NCBI RefSeq assembly: GCF_007565055.1
Contig: NC_044553.1
Span: forward strand, 41,059,916 to 41,123,915
From: Rhinopithecus roxellana
Taxonomy: Eukaryota > Chordata > Mammalia > Primates > Cercopithecidae
Length of the DNA stretch: 64,000 nt
Direction: 5' to 3'
The notes under the pieces are model-generated. The model was given only the letters and a program-made list of their open reading frames with translations. It was not told where the DNA came from and searched no databases. Below, in pieces: positions 44,510-56,977 of the stretch (position 1 is its first letter; each line of letters starts with the position of its first letter). The position numbers and the translations under genes were made by a program.

Positions 44510-45362
44510 TTGTTTTTAAAAATTCTTTTATATTGATATATAGTAGTTGTACATATTTTGGGGATACACGTGATAGTTTGATACTCTTATGCTATGTATA
44601 ATGCTCTAATCAGGGTAATTGGGATATCCATTATCTCAAACATTTATCCTTTCTTTGTGTTGGGAATATTACAATTCTTGTAGCTATTTTCAAATACACA
44701 ATAAATTATTATTAGCTATCATTACTGTACTGTCGAATACTAGAACTTATTCCTTCCACGTAACTGCATTTATGTATCCATTAAGCAACCTCTCTTCCTA
44801 CTCCCACCCCACTTGCCTTCACAGCCTTTGGTAACCACCATTCTTCCTTCTACCTCCATGGGAGCAACAATTTTAGCTCCCACATATGGGCGAGAATGTG
44901 AAATATTTGTCTTTGTGTCTCGCTTGTGTCACTAACATAATTACCTCCAGTTCCATCCACGTTGCTATAAATGACAGGATTTCATTCTTTTTCATGGCTG
45001 AATAATGTACTGTGTATATATACCACATTGTTTTTATCTATTCATCCTTTGATGGACACTTAGGTTGATTCCACATTTTGGCTATTGTAAATGGTGCTGT
45101 AGTAAACATGGGAATGCAGATATCTCTTAGATACACCGTTTTTTTTCTTTTTTTTTTTTTCTCTTGTATATATTCCCAGCAGTGGGATTCCTGGGTCATA
45201 TGGTATTTGTATTTATAGATTTTGAGGAACCTCCATACTATTTTCCATAATGGCTGTACTACTTTACATTCCCATTAACAGTATATAAGACTTCTCCTTT
45301 CTCCACATCCTCACCAGCATTTCTTATGGTTTCTTTTTGATAATAGCCATTCTAACTAGCCC
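44510..45362 (-). mobile_element. 5'-truncated old LINE-1 (L1MA/L1MB-type)
   Basis: Complement of LINE-1 3' UTR and ORF2 end: TATAGTAGTTGTACATATTT, TAATCAGGGTAATTGGGATA, CCTCCAGTTCCATCCACGTT, TGGACACTTAGGTTGATTCC and TCACCAGCATTTCTTATGG. A T-rich tract at 45139-45161 is a later expansion. Confidence 0.9.
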
Positions 45363-45985
45363 GTCTTACTTCTTATCCTTGTTCATGCTCATGTTGGTGG
45401 TCATCTTAGTTTAACACTGTTAATTTTTCACCTATACCTAGTAGCTTGCCCACTGTTTTCAGACTCAGGGTGTCCTTTGGTTTTCAAGGCTCAAACATGT
45501 CTAACTCAGTTTGGTAATTTATTGCTTGCAATGCTACTTGATAGAGATTTCATGGCTATGTTTTGTGTATTAAGTCTCACAACAGAAAACAGATCCAAGC
45601 TACAATATTAAAGTGGGAAACTCAATATAATATAGATGATCCATGTTGATCAGAATAGATCTTATAGCCAAGTTCTTCATAAAGTGGGTTTCTATTTATA
45701 TTTCTTCATGGACTTCATTACAGTATCTGAGCTGGGTATCACTGTAATAAATCGAAGAAGCAGATTTTTACAAATCACATTTTAGAAAAAGAAATATAGT
45801 GATATTTTAATAAATGGGGTGAACTAGGTAGAAGGCAGCATTTAGAACTCCTGGGATAAGCATTATTTTTCCCATTAAAAGTTTGTCCAGTTTACAGTTA
45901 AAAATAACAATGAGATCACCCTCTCACCCTCTCTGAGACACCAAGAAGATATGCTACCTCCAAGTAGTTGTCTGTTTTCCTCTAT
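45363..45985. other. No gene recognised
   Basis: Single-copy-looking AT-rich sequence. Confidence 0.5.
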
Positions 45986-45989
45986 TTCT

Positions 45990-46140
45990 TGAATTTGTGT
46001 ATAACTAGATCTGGGTTTGGATCCCCATTCTGCTACTGTCACCACAGGCAATCGGTAACCTAAGTCTTAGTTTCTTTACCTGTGTGACGAGGTAATGCCT
46101 AACATAGGGAGTTGTGAGGTTGAGTATGATCCTAATGCAG
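45990..46140 (+). mobile_element. MIR SINE
   Basis: GGGTTTGGATCCCCATTCTG retains the tRNA-like B-box area. AGTCTTAGTTTCTTTACCTG and GGAGTTGTGAGGTTGAGTAT follow in MIR order. Confidence 0.78.
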
Positions 46141-47320
46141 ACTAACCAAGTCTGGAGCCTTATGTATTTAATCTTTTTTTTTTTTTAATTTTAATTTTTT
46201 TTTTCTAAATGGTAGCTTGGGTTTTATAGGATTGTAGGAATGGAACCAGAATGTCCCCATTCTTTGAGAGACACTTTTGTATTCTTTGTCTTGTTCAAAG
46301 GTTGATTACCCTTTTCAGACCACTAGTGTATCATTTAATGAAAAGCTTTTGAAATAAGTTCAAGGACTATAGTCTAGAATGTACACACGAATTATGACAA
46401 AAATAAAACTTATTATTTGGAATTTCTATGAACACACAACACAAAGTAAGAATGTGATCTGGAAATGACCCAGATGACTCGTGAAATAGTAACTAACCAC
46501 TCTGACAACCTAGATCCCAAAGTAGAGTGCTTTTGGAGGGTGGAGCATCATTTGGTCAGTTTTATCAGTTTTTATAGTCAATCCTTTCCTATCCATTTCA
46601 ATAAATCCTAGCATCTAATCAAGTTGCATGTGATAGACATTCCCATCTTCTCTGCAGCCAACTTCTTACCCTCATCTCAACTATGCACATAGCTTTCCTG
46701 ATTTTATATATTATATCACAGACAAAAAGTACAATGAAGTATTGCAAATTATTCTTAGGTAATGGATGAGTTATACACTTCTTTAAAAAAAAGTCTTAAA
46801 AATTGTTTGCTCTGTGTGTGTGTGTGTTTGCATGTGTTTGTGTGTGTCTGTGTGTATTCCTGTACCTAAAATGGATAGAGGGGCAAAATTCAACTTTTGA
46901 GCAACTGCCTATTTTTTTGATGGTTCCTAGGTTTTCCATCCTTACCCTTTCCTTCATCCCTGAGATTTTGCTGCAGCCAGTAGTCAGTGAACAATTTCCT
47001 GAGCTCTCTGGGGGCACTCCAGCCAATGCAGCATGGCCCAGCAGAGGGATATCTGTTTCTCCCAAGACTTGCCCACTGGCACAGCACCGGACCATGAAGC
47101 CCCTAAGCCTTGGTGCTGTCATTCCTCCCCCAGGGGACCCTGCTCAGGCAGCCCTCCTCTCTGAATTGCTTCATCTCTCAGGAAATTACTTTGTTTGCAA
47201 AGAGGGCTATAGAAGCTGGTGTTCTAGATCTTTCGTCTGAAAGACACTGCCTGTAACTTGTCTTCATGAGGAGGGATGAATGTACGCATTGTCATTATGA
47301 TTCTTTTACTGCTGGGGCCT
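46141..47320. other. No gene proven; TG repeat at 46815-46858 and a C-richer segment with an open frame
   Basis: 46171-46204 is T-rich. After the TG repeat, 46920-47240 is somewhat GC-richer and contains an ATG-initiated frame of 106 codons without a recognised domain. A minus-strand frame overlaps it. Coding status is undecided. Confidence 0.5.
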
Positions 47321-47324
47321 TGGA

Positions 47325-47525
47325 TGCATGATGCACAGTGGTTAAGAGAGGGTTGGAATCAGCAAGGGCAGCATATAGTGGTTAACAATTTAGAAACTGT
47401 TTGAATCTTGATTTTCTTGGTGTGTGACCTCTCTAAGCCTTCATTTCCCTAACAATAATACAGAAAAAATGAGGTTGCTGAGAGTATGTTAAATTGGTTA
47501 CTATATGTCCATGCCAGGAAAAAAG
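47325..47525 (+). mobile_element. MIR SINE
   Basis: ATAGTGGTTAACAATTTAGA, a TTGAATCTTGATTTTC block, TGTGTGACCTCTCTAAGCCT and TTCATTTCCCTAACAATAAT are in MIR order. The 5' GTGGTTAAGAG motif occurs twice, suggesting a small duplication. Confidence 0.75.
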
Positions 47526-48960
47526 TAGTTTTTAATAATTGAATAATATTACTGCTGTAACAAAACAGACATTCCTGAAAAGCCTTGTAACTAGTTTCCT
47601 ATTTACCACACACATATGAGATAATTCACCTAATACAAATATGTTTGGTAGCAGAATAAACTGCATTTTAAATGGTACATCAGCATGAGAAATCTACCAA
47701 CCTACTTCTTAGTGTCAAAAATTTGGTGGAAAAAAGGCAGAGAAATTACAAACTCCTTTTCTACTCTTCATGTATTCTTCTTTCTTATCTTTAATGCCTT
47801 TCTTCATTTCTTCACTTCTGTTTATATTATCAAATTTTAGGAGTTACTGAGTAAATGTGTTATGTTTTCTTTAAGAGATAGCTCCTCCCTATCTATCAAA
47901 TAGCATGAAATTTGAGGCTTCTGTACTATCAAATTGTTCGCATTATTTTTAATCCATCACATTGATGATAGCTATAATATAATCTTAGATTCCTGATTCT
48001 TGCTTGTATTTTGTTTAAACTCTATTATCTATTTAATATCTGATACTGCTAGGCATTTTGCTGGCTTACAGAATATCATTTTTCATGCTAATAACTTTAA
48101 TGAAAATATCAAATATATAAATCATTATATGTGAAATAGAAGAGTCAGCACAGACTTAAATACACTAATTTGCTAACCATATGTAGATATTATTATTTTA
48201 AAATACTGGTAATATTTGAGTAAATATTTTGATATTCACTCTCTCATTTTAAGGTTATGATTTCTTTCAAGTATGTTATTTGAAATTATTTTATTTTCAT
48301 GTGTGAATATGTGTGTGTGCTTATTATATTCCAGTCCCACCCCCATTTCTTGCAGTGCACATGGCTGATTGCATAATCATATCAATAGAAAAAATATAAT
48401 TCCCTTAGCCCTAATAGATGCTGTCCCAAATAGTGACAGTCCATCTGTCTCAAGAAGCAGACAAACTTATACAATGCTGACTGTTCCATTTAAGCATTGC
48501 CATGTTCATCAGATAACTGGCTGCAAAAATGAATGCTGCATTATTAAAGAGAAGAGAGGAATAGACGGGAGCAAATGCCATGGTTTTTAGTGACTTTCTT
48601 TTTCTTCAGACATAAAATAGAATCACAGAGGTGAGCCTCTGCTCTAATTAATTCTTTCCTTGGTTAGAATGTGAGCTTTCCCTTCACTGCCCTCATCAGA
48701 ACCACATGAAGGGAATAATTAATAAGAGTTCATCTGCCATCCTTTGTACATGATAAAATTCAGACTGCTTAGAAATCAAAGGTGCCAAGTTATGCCCACC
48801 TGCAAATAAATCATAACTGAGAATATTTATGTAGTTTTCTCAATTGCATGATTTTTTCACATTACCTTACAGAGGTCACAAAGCTGATTCTGCTGTCCTA
48901 AATGTAAACTACAGAAGGTAGGGTATGTTTGAATGACCCTTCAGTTGGGCACAAATTAGA
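47526..48960. other. No gene recognised
   Basis: Long AT-rich stretch. No frame, exon pattern or repeat family is recognised. Confidence 0.5.
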
Positions 48961-48963
48961 CAC

Positions 48964-48979
48964 GCCAGCAGAGGGCGAG
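48964..48979 (+). promoter_or_regulatory. Candidate CTCF binding site
   Basis: GCCAGCAGAGGGCGAG matches the CTCF core pattern CCASYAGRKGGCRS at 13 of 14 positions. It lies in apparently non-repetitive DNA. Binding is not shown by sequence alone. Confidence 0.5.
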
Positions 48980-49179
48980 CATTAGCCATGAGAAAGGCTG
49001 AGGTTTACATTATGGTTTATAGAGACAAACACTCCCCCATCTGCACTCACACAATTATTTTGGGGACCTTATTTTAAAAGGTTTCTGTTACATGAAGACC
49101 CTCAACTTCTGTCTTCACAGCCCACCAAAGTTCGACTTTTGTTATAAAAAACATCTTCAGGTTTGGGGAAGACAGACTG

Positions 49180-49420
49180 TCACAATGAAATTCACTAAGC
49201 TTTGAAATAAATCAAGCTTGCCTGGGTTTGAACCCTTGGAAGCTGTGTGACCTCAAGCAAATTTCTCGACTTCTCGGAGCTTCATTTTCCTCATTAGTAA
49301 AATAGAGATGAAAGGGGTACCTGCCTCATTGTGTTGTTGAGATACCCGTATGGGACAATACATGTGTAAAGGATTTAGCTCAGTATCAGCCACAGGGTGA
49401 AATTCTGGTAAGTATTACCT
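49180..49420 (+). mobile_element. MIR SINE, nearly complete
   Basis: GCCTGGGTTTGAACCCTTGG (B-box-like), GCTGTGTGACCTCAAGCAAA, CTTCATTTTCCTCATTAGTA, TTGTGTTGTTGAGATACCCG and CAGTATCAGCCACAGGGTG. One of the best-preserved MIRs here. Confidence 0.88.
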
Positions 49421-50373
49421 ATCGTTAATTCTCACTACAAATCCTGGGAAACAGTAGACACTCAAAAATAATAATAATATCTATAAGAGGAGCCCTGCTA
49501 AGAGTGGATTTGGGAAGGCTTGTTACAAGATGAATCTGTAGAACTGAAGGATGAGATACTCAAGGAAGACATACATATTTCATTAAGAAGAGGTGAAACC
49601 TACAAGAGTAAGGAACCAATGACTGACATTCATGGTTCACAAACTTAAAATGACTAAGAAATTATCAAGGGAATTGAGTGCTACACATGGAAATGGAAAT
49701 AAAACAGGCTGGATGGTTTTATACCCAGAAACATAATTTAGTCAGGCAACTGTGTCAGGATAGAGGGATTTTCTACATCTATTTTAGCACCCAAGTTCTT
49801 TCTGGCAGGATTTGGGGGAAGAACACATATTTTGGAGTTTGGCAAATCACAAACAGGCCCATCTGTCTGGAAAGAAATGGTCTTTACCCATTTTTTTTTT
49901 CAGCTTGAAAGATGAAATATGTGAACCTGGGAGCAAAAATGGGTTACAATTTTAGGAAATAAAATCAGAAAGGACCAACATGTTTACAGAGTAGGAGTAC
50001 TGACAAATCTCATGGGAAGAACTCTGTCTACCTTTTCATTCTAAACGGTGTATGCAGGGGTTACTAAATCAACCAACTTGACTAAGTGGGTTTGAAAGAG
50101 AATTAACAATTTTGCAGAGATGTTCATCTACTTGCTGAAAAGAGTCAATATGATTGATCTGTCTCCCTAAATCCTGAATATTGTGTGGAAGTAGTCTCTT
50201 AAATCTAAGAATTACACCTAGTACAAACACTATATTTTTACAGCTACTTGCACAGAGCTATCCCTATGGGTGTCAACCAAAAGTAGATAAAATGGTCTTT
50301 CTTCAAATAATTACTGGGTAGCCAATATTTTTCTATACTCTAAGGATGTGTAATGCATCTCAATAAAGTGAAA
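49421..50373. other. No gene recognised
   Basis: A 76-codon frame at 49678-49908 lacks any known domain. Otherwise single-copy-looking. Confidence 0.5.
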
Positions 50374-50375
50374 TA

Positions 50376-50421
50376 TTAGGTTGTAATGGCAAAAACTGCA
50401 ATTACTTTTGCACCAACCTAA
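50376..50421. mobile_element. MADE1 mini-mariner element with internal deletion
   Basis: The right side TTGCACCAACCTAA and the left end TTAGGTTG are MADE1 termini, flanked by TA on both sides (50374-50375 and 50422-50423). The element is 46 bp rather than about 80, because most of the left arm is missing. Confidence 0.9.
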
Positions 50422-50423
50422 TA

Positions 50424-51045
50424 AATTCTAAAGAGATGTTCAGGTATTCTTCTGAGGTATTTAAATGCACATCTAAATAAAACAGGCCTTAGTACTTACC
50501 TGAGCCAGAAATCTATCAATAAAATGAAGACTATTAAAGATGATATATGAAATGCCACATTAAAAAAAAAAAAAAAAAAAAAAAACTCCAAGTAATGTTT
50601 TACAAATAGCATGTCATCTAAAGCCAGATGAAGATTTGAAAAGCAACAAGACAATTTAGACTCCTTTGGTACTTTAGAGGATTTGACAGCAGCTAGTGTC
50701 ACTGGAGGGAAGTGGTAGCACATCTCAAAACTGTGTTAGCCACAGTCATACACATACATGTATACTAACAAGACATAGACTGCCCCAAGATATACATCTT
50801 TTAGGTAAAAAAATACAATTGTTCAGAAAAACAATGTTATTGATTCTACAAGTTTTCTTCTCTGATCATACTAATAAGTCCAAAACAAGTTTTTATTTAT
50901 AATGGTTTAGAAACATTTGGTGCATTACACTCACACAGGCAACACAGCACAAAATAACTGGTTCCTTCACAATGTGAGTATGAGGCATAAGACGATTTGA
51001 ACTATGTTTTATTACGTAAAATTTTAAATGTAAAAAGTAGGCAAA
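50424..51045. other. No gene recognised; A-run at 50562-50584
   Basis: The A-run has no Alu or LINE-1 body beside it. Nothing else is recognised. Confidence 0.5.
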
Positions 51046-51049
51046 TTAT

Positions 51050-51960
51050 TATAATGAACACTTACATGCCTATCAACTGGTTTCAATGATTATCAAACCA
51101 TGACCCTTCAATCATTTATAACCCTCTCTTCCTCTCCTCAGCTCATATTAATTTCAAATCTCATACATCATATCATTTTACCCTTAAACAATTGAACTCT
51201 TTTTAAACACAATCTTCAGTACAATTACTTCATAAATTCACAATGATTCTCTAATATCGAATATCAATTTGAATGTTTAAATTTCCAATTATCTCACAAA
51301 GAGCTCTCTCCTTTTAATCAGAATCCAAATAATATTGAAATGTTGAATTTATTTATGTCTTTTCAGTGTACTTTTATCTATAGGTCTCCCTGTGTCTCTC
51401 ACTCTCCTTTTTTTTATTCTTCTGAAATGTATTTGTTAAAGAAATTAAGTGGGTCATTCATATTCTAGATTTTGCTCATCATAATCATGTGGTGTAGTTG
51501 ACATATTCTTCTATTTATATTTTCTATAAGTCAATAGTTGAACCTACTGGTTTGATTAGAATCAGGTTCAATTTTCTTGAGCAAGACTGTTTTATTGATG
51601 GTTGTATCTTTTTCTATAACAAGGCACCTGATATCTGACTGTCTCTCTTTTTGTGATGTACACCACTATCAATGCTGAGTGTTAGCACTATTTTATGCCA
51701 ACATTTTTCCATTTGTTTTGATTAGCTGAAGCTCTTTTTATAGTCTATTCCTCAAAGAGACATCGCAAGAATAACATTCCCTGAGTTTTTAAATGTTTAT
51801 AGCAGATTGTACTCTTTATCCTTGAAGGTGAATTTGTTTGTGTTGGATGAATGTGTTGAATATCACATTTATGGTTCATCTTTACTTTATTTTTTTTAAC
51901 TTCATTGCCTGTTGGCATAAAATTTGCCAAAATTCTGAAGACAGTCTATTTTTTTCCTTA
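51050..51960. mobile_element. Possible ancient LINE/HAL1-like fragment
   Basis: GGTTTGATTAGAATCAGGTTC and a following CTGACTGTCTCTCTTTTTGTG, in this spacing, resemble a known old interspersed repeat, but I cannot fix its family or direction. Low confidence. Confidence 0.35.
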
Positions 51961-52950
51961 TAAATGACTTGATTTTTTTTTTTTGTCTGGATATCCAAAT
52001 AATTTACTAGAATATATGCTGGCATTGCTCTTTATAGATTGAATTGTCTCAGGCATGCAATATGCCCTCTCAAAACAACATATCTCAATTTTTGTGTTTT
52101 ACATTTTAGTAAGCTTCCTTTGAATTTAAGTTTTTACTATCTTATTTTCTTCTTTGGGGAAGGGGCTCATGGGTTCATGTTATATCTATGTTAGATTTTC
52201 TTTTCTTAGCTTCTATAGTTGTCATTTTATCTTGAATTCTTTTTACATACTTTTATTTAAAACATAATTCATTTTACTTATTTTCCCAAGGTAATAATAC
52301 CAGTTGTGTTTATATACTCTGCATTCTTTCACTTCTAAAATAATGTTGCTTCTATTTCTAATTCTTTCCTGAGCTGTTAACCTCATCTCTAGTTTTTCTA
52401 ATTCTAATTTGTTACCTTTTCATATCTTGTATCGTTTTAATTAACATTTTGAACTTATATGAACTATTAGGTTACTGTTTATGTTTTGTGAGACTGTCTT
52501 GATGTCATGTTTCCATTTTCTGAGGGGGTATCAGTATGCTTCATATACTCATGATTTTTTTCCTGTAGCAACTTTGTATGGATTTTGAATGTGTTTTTTT
52601 CTACTTGCTTTTTTATAAAATTAGTTTTTAAGAACACAATTTTTTTTTTTTTTTTTTTTTTGCGAATCATGATGAGTTGAAGTATGTACCTGCTGTTCTC
52701 AACTGACCTACTGTGCTTTCAAGTGAGTACCTTTGTTTACCTGGGGGTTTACCTGTTCTCAAGTCCTTTACATTCCTTATTGCTTTCTTCTATTTCCTCT
52801 CATACAAAAGCAGACACCAAAAGGATTTTATATCTTTGTCTCCACCTGCTTATATTTTGTGTTCATAAGGATATCCTCTCAGCTACTTTTATTTGTTGTC
52901 TGGATTTTTGCTTTGCTATTCTGGTTATTCTCTCTAGTTTCAAGAGATGT
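51961..52950. other. No gene recognised; T-run at 52640-52661
   Basis: T-rich sequence with one 98-codon frame (52684-52980) of hydrophobic composition, which is what T-rich DNA produces by chance. Confidence 0.5.
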
Positions 52951-53866
52951 TTCCTTGAACTAGTCTTTTTTTTTTTTTAATAAAGATTTTTTTCCCTCTT
53001 TTTTAATTATTATACTTTAAGTTCTAGGGTACATGTGCATAACGTGCAGGTTTGTTACATATGTATACTTGTGCCATGTTGGTGTGCTGCACCCATTAAC
53101 TCATCAGTACCCATCAATTCGTCGTTTACATCAGGTATAACTCCCAGTGTAATCCCACCGCCCTCCCCCCTCCCCATAATAGGCCCCAGTGTGTGATGTT
53201 CTCCTTCCCGAGTCCAAGTGATCTCATTGTTCAGTTCCCACCTATGAGTGAGAACATGCAGTGTTTGGTTTTCTGTTCTTGCGATAGTTTGCTGAGAATG
53301 ATGGTTTCCAGCTGCATCCATGTCCCTACAAAGGACACAAACTCATCCTTTTTTATGGCTGCATAGTATTCCATGGTGTATATGTGCCACATTTTCTTAA
53401 TCCAGTCTGTCGCTGATGGACATTTGGGTTGATTCCGAGTCTTTGCTATTGTGAATAGTGCTGCAATGAACATATGTGTGCATGTGTCTTTATAGCAGCA
53501 TGATTTATAATCCTTTGGGTATATACCCAGTAATGGGATGGCTGGGTCATATGGTACTTCTAGTTCTAGACCCTTGAGGAATCACCATACTGTTTTCCAT
53601 AATGGTTGAACTAGTTTACAATCCCACCAACAGTGTAAAAGTGTTTCTATTTCTCCACATCCTCTCCAGCGCCTGTTGTTTTCTGACTTTTTAATGATTG
53701 CCATTCTAACTGGTGTGAGATGGTATCTCATTGTGGTTTTGATTTGCATTTCTCTGATGGCCAGTGATGACGAGCATTTTTTCATGTGTCTGTTGGCTGT
53801 ATGCATGTCTTCTTTTGAGAAATGTCTGTTCATATCCCTTGCCCACTTGTTCCTTGAACTATTCTT
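52951..53866 (-). mobile_element. 5'-truncated LINE-1 (L1PA-type) with target-site duplication
   Basis: The LINE-1 body is at 53005-53849, complement of ORF2 end and 3' UTR. The 17-bp duplication TTCCTTGAACTAGTCTT (52951-52967) recurs with one change at 53850-53866. Between the body and the T tail (52966-52978) lie about 26 bases that are not a pure tail. The 3' UTR carries the same kind of small duplication as the LINE-1 at 25510-27260. Fragmentary ORF2 frames at 53231-53473 and 53582-53833 are broken. Confidence 0.93.
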
Positions 53867-55530
53867 AAAGAACAGTTCACCATGGGATTAAGGTGGTGGC
53901 AGGACGGAAGGAGAAGTGTAAATTACATTGAGTTCTTTTGCTTTAATGAAGTATTTGCCAAATGGAGATAAATAACTATAATTGGCAAAAGCCAATTCGT
54001 TGAAATTTGTTTGGTGGTTTCATATAGATAGTAAAATATAAAACAGTACCAATTGTGATGCATTGTTTTTAAAAAATGTATCTGTAGATTCTGTAATCTT
54101 TGTTCTCAAAGAGGTGGCTTCATTTTTTTTATTATCTCTAGGTCTCAAAATATTTTGTATCTTTAGCTTGTAGAAACTACTCAGTACCAATTACATACCT
54201 GGAATTGATCTGTACTCTGTGCTCAATGGAGAATATCTCTGATGGTAAAGTGTTACTGTTCTCATGGTTTTGCAGACTTGAGGACTTGAGTCTGGATACT
54301 AAGAGAAAAATTGTCCTTGTACCTTGAGGGTGAAGGGAAAGGTGGTCCAACTCACTGCTTATCGAAAGCATAATTTAGAGAGGAGATAAGAGACTGCATT
54401 ATGCAGTATTACTGAAGCTCATTTCCCTAGGCAACCCCAGTGGTTCAGATTGCTCCTGTGAGAACTAGTTCTTAAATGAATTTTAAAATTCAGTTCACAG
54501 TTGCTCTTAGTGAATTAGGCAGGGTTCCCGGCTATTGGAAGGCTTCTATCAATCCAAGAGTAAGATACTATTAAGAAAAACAGAAATATAGACTATATCA
54601 AACACTTACAATGAGGAAGAACCCAGAGAAGACAGTGGGGTTAAGCAGATATACCCAGGATATTGGGTGACAAAGGAAAGAGGGTTCTCAGTATCTTCAC
54701 CGAAATTCCATAGAAGGAACTTAGAAGGAGAAGCCCCAGAAAAGGTGTTCTGGTATTTCCTTAGCCAGGAAGCTGAGGAAAGATCCTAAATCCCAGGGTC
54801 TCACAATAGGTGTCAGCCTTCCTTTTGTTTGTAATTGGAGTTTGAGAGAGGATCTAAATTTCTTATCTCTTTGAGCTTTATACCAAGTATCAAAAGTTGA
54901 TGGCCAGCAAACTGGAAAGAGCCCAGTTTTGGTTTTCATTCAGATTGTTTTAAACATTGCGAAGATTTACATAACATTTCGTATTTCTGCTCTATTTTGA
55001 AAACCAGCAGATTTAATTATCTTGTGCTCCTCTCATTAGGCAGCTATGGCTCTAGAGAGGGCGGGTATTCTGTAGTTTTCCACGATCCCCACAATCCCCA
55101 TCTTTTTGAATTTTATCACACTCGACTGACTTAATCCACTGACATAACCTTCCTTACTATTAAAGTATTTGTGTTTGCACCTCTGTTTTATAGGATAAAG
55201 AGAATAATTACATTCCAAATGCCTGGGTTGAGTTTTCATTCCAGAATCTCTGGAGTTCAGATATCTACCCACAGATAGTAGAAGGCACAGCAGGGGAAAG
55301 CGATTGCACATTGATAAAGAAGAGAATCAGGACAAGATAACTGACTATTGAAAATATGCCTAAAAGAGACAAGAGTAGGGAGGGGGAGTATTTGAGAGAG
55401 ATGAAACACCACAGGGCAGCCCTGGTCATGCTCTAAAATGCTCAGGATGGAGCCAGTTGCAGCATTCTATCCTCTAACTCAAGCAGGAATTTGATACATT
55501 ATTTTTCAATGTTAATACATAGCCTGATGC
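53867..55530. other. No gene recognised
   Basis: Apparently single-copy sequence. Small frames (for example 55036-55311 minus, 91 codons) have no recognised domain. Confidence 0.5.
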
Positions 55531-55576
55531 CTCCTTCAGATAGCCATTTAAAAATTGTTGTAAACACACATAATAC

Positions 55577-55850
55577 ATTTTGGGAGGCTGCGGCAGGAGG
55601 ATTTCTTGAGGGCAGGGGTTTGAGGCCAGCCTTGTCAATATAGTGAGACCCTGTCTCTATAAAAAAATTTAAAAAATTAGCCAGCCATGGTGGCACACAC
55701 CTGTAGTCCCAGCTATTCAGGAGGCTGAGAAGGCAGTGTTGCTTGAGCATAAGAATTGGAGGCTGCAGTGGGCCATGATTGTGCTACTGCACTCCCGCCT
55801 GGGCATCAAGTAAGGTGCTGTCTCAAAAAACAAACAAACAAAATCCCATA
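55577..55850 (+). mobile_element. AluJ-like SINE, 5'-truncated
   Basis: Starts about 35 bases into Alu at TTTTGGGAGGCTGCGG. The J-type GGAGGCTGCAGTGGGCCATG block and high divergence indicate an old copy. CACATAATAC/CACATAACAT flanks may be its duplication. Confidence 0.9.
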
Positions 55851-56172
55851 CACATAACATAAAATTTACCATCTTAAACATTAAGTGCACAGTGTTAAAT
55901 ATATTCACACTGTTGTGTGACAGATCTCTAGAACTTTTTCATTTTTTAAAACTGAAATTCTATACCCATTACCTGACTTTCTGTTTTCCCCTTCCCCTTG
56001 CTCCTGACAACCACTCTTCTGCCTTCTATTTCTGAGTTTACTACTTTAGATATCTAAAATAACTAGAATCATATAGTATGTTTTTGTTTGTTTGTTTTAT
56101 GACTGGCATATCTCACTTAGCACAATGTCCTCATAGTTCATGCATACTGTGGCTTGTGACAAGTTTTCCTTC

Positions 56173-56492
56173 TTTTTTTTTTTTTTTTTTTTTTTTGAGA
56201 CAAGAGTTTCACTCTTGTTGCCCAGACTGGAGTTCAGTGCCGTGATCTTGGCTCACTCCAACCTTTGCTCCAAGCTTTGCCTCCCTGGTTCAAGTGATTC
56301 TCCTGCCTCAGCCTCCCAAGTAGCTGGGATTACAGGCATGTGTCACCACTCCTGGCTAATTATTTTGTATTTAGTAGAGACAGGGTTTTACCATGTTGGT
56401 TAGGCTGGTCTCAAACTCCTGACCTCGGGTGATCCACCCACCTCAGCTTCCCAAAGTGCTAGGATTACAGGTGTGAGCTACTGAGCTCTGCC
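56173..56492 (-). mobile_element. AluS-like SINE with long T tail
   Basis: T tail of 24 bases, then GAGACAAGAGTTTCACTCTT through to CTACTGAGCTCTGCC. It holds a small insertion in the right monomer near 56262-56275. It sits in the old LINE-1. Confidence 0.93.
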
Positions 56493-56654
56493 ATTTTCTT
56501 TCCTTTTTTTTAGGCCAAAAAATATTCCATTGTATATAAATATTATATTTTCTTTATCCACTCATCCATTGTTGGGCATTTGAGTCCTTCTAACGTTGGC
56601 TATTGTGAATAATGTTGCACTGAGTACAGCTGTGCAAATATGTCTTTGAAATCC

Positions 56655-56977
56655 TACTTTGGATAGAGATGGAAGCAGTTATCATCCACAAGCTAATGCA
56701 GAAACAGAAAATCCAATACTGCATGTTTTCACTTATAAGTGGGAGCTGAACGATGAGAACAGATGGACACGTGGGGGGAAACAACACACACTGGGTCCTG
56801 TTTGGGGGATGCAGAAGCAGGGAGAGCATCAGGAAGAATAGCTAAGGGATACTGGGCTTAATACCTACATGTTGGGTTGATCTGTGCAGCAACCACCATA
56901 GCACATGTTGACCTGTGTAACAAACCTGCATACCCTGCACATGTACACTGGAACTTAAAAGTTGATTAAAAATAATA
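56655..56977 (+). mobile_element. 5'-truncated LINE-1 3' end (L1PB-type) nested in the old LINE-1
   Basis: ACTTATAAGTGGGAGCTGAA, then a GGGAGAGCATCAGGAAGAAT block and CTGCACATGTACACTGGAAC, like the 3' UTR of the old full-length element at 32396-32619. The L1MB sequence resumes after it. Confidence 0.9.

Noticed and set aside
46796..47122. A 108-codon minus-strand frame
   Set aside because: It overlaps the plus frame, reads into the TG repeat, and has no recognised domain.
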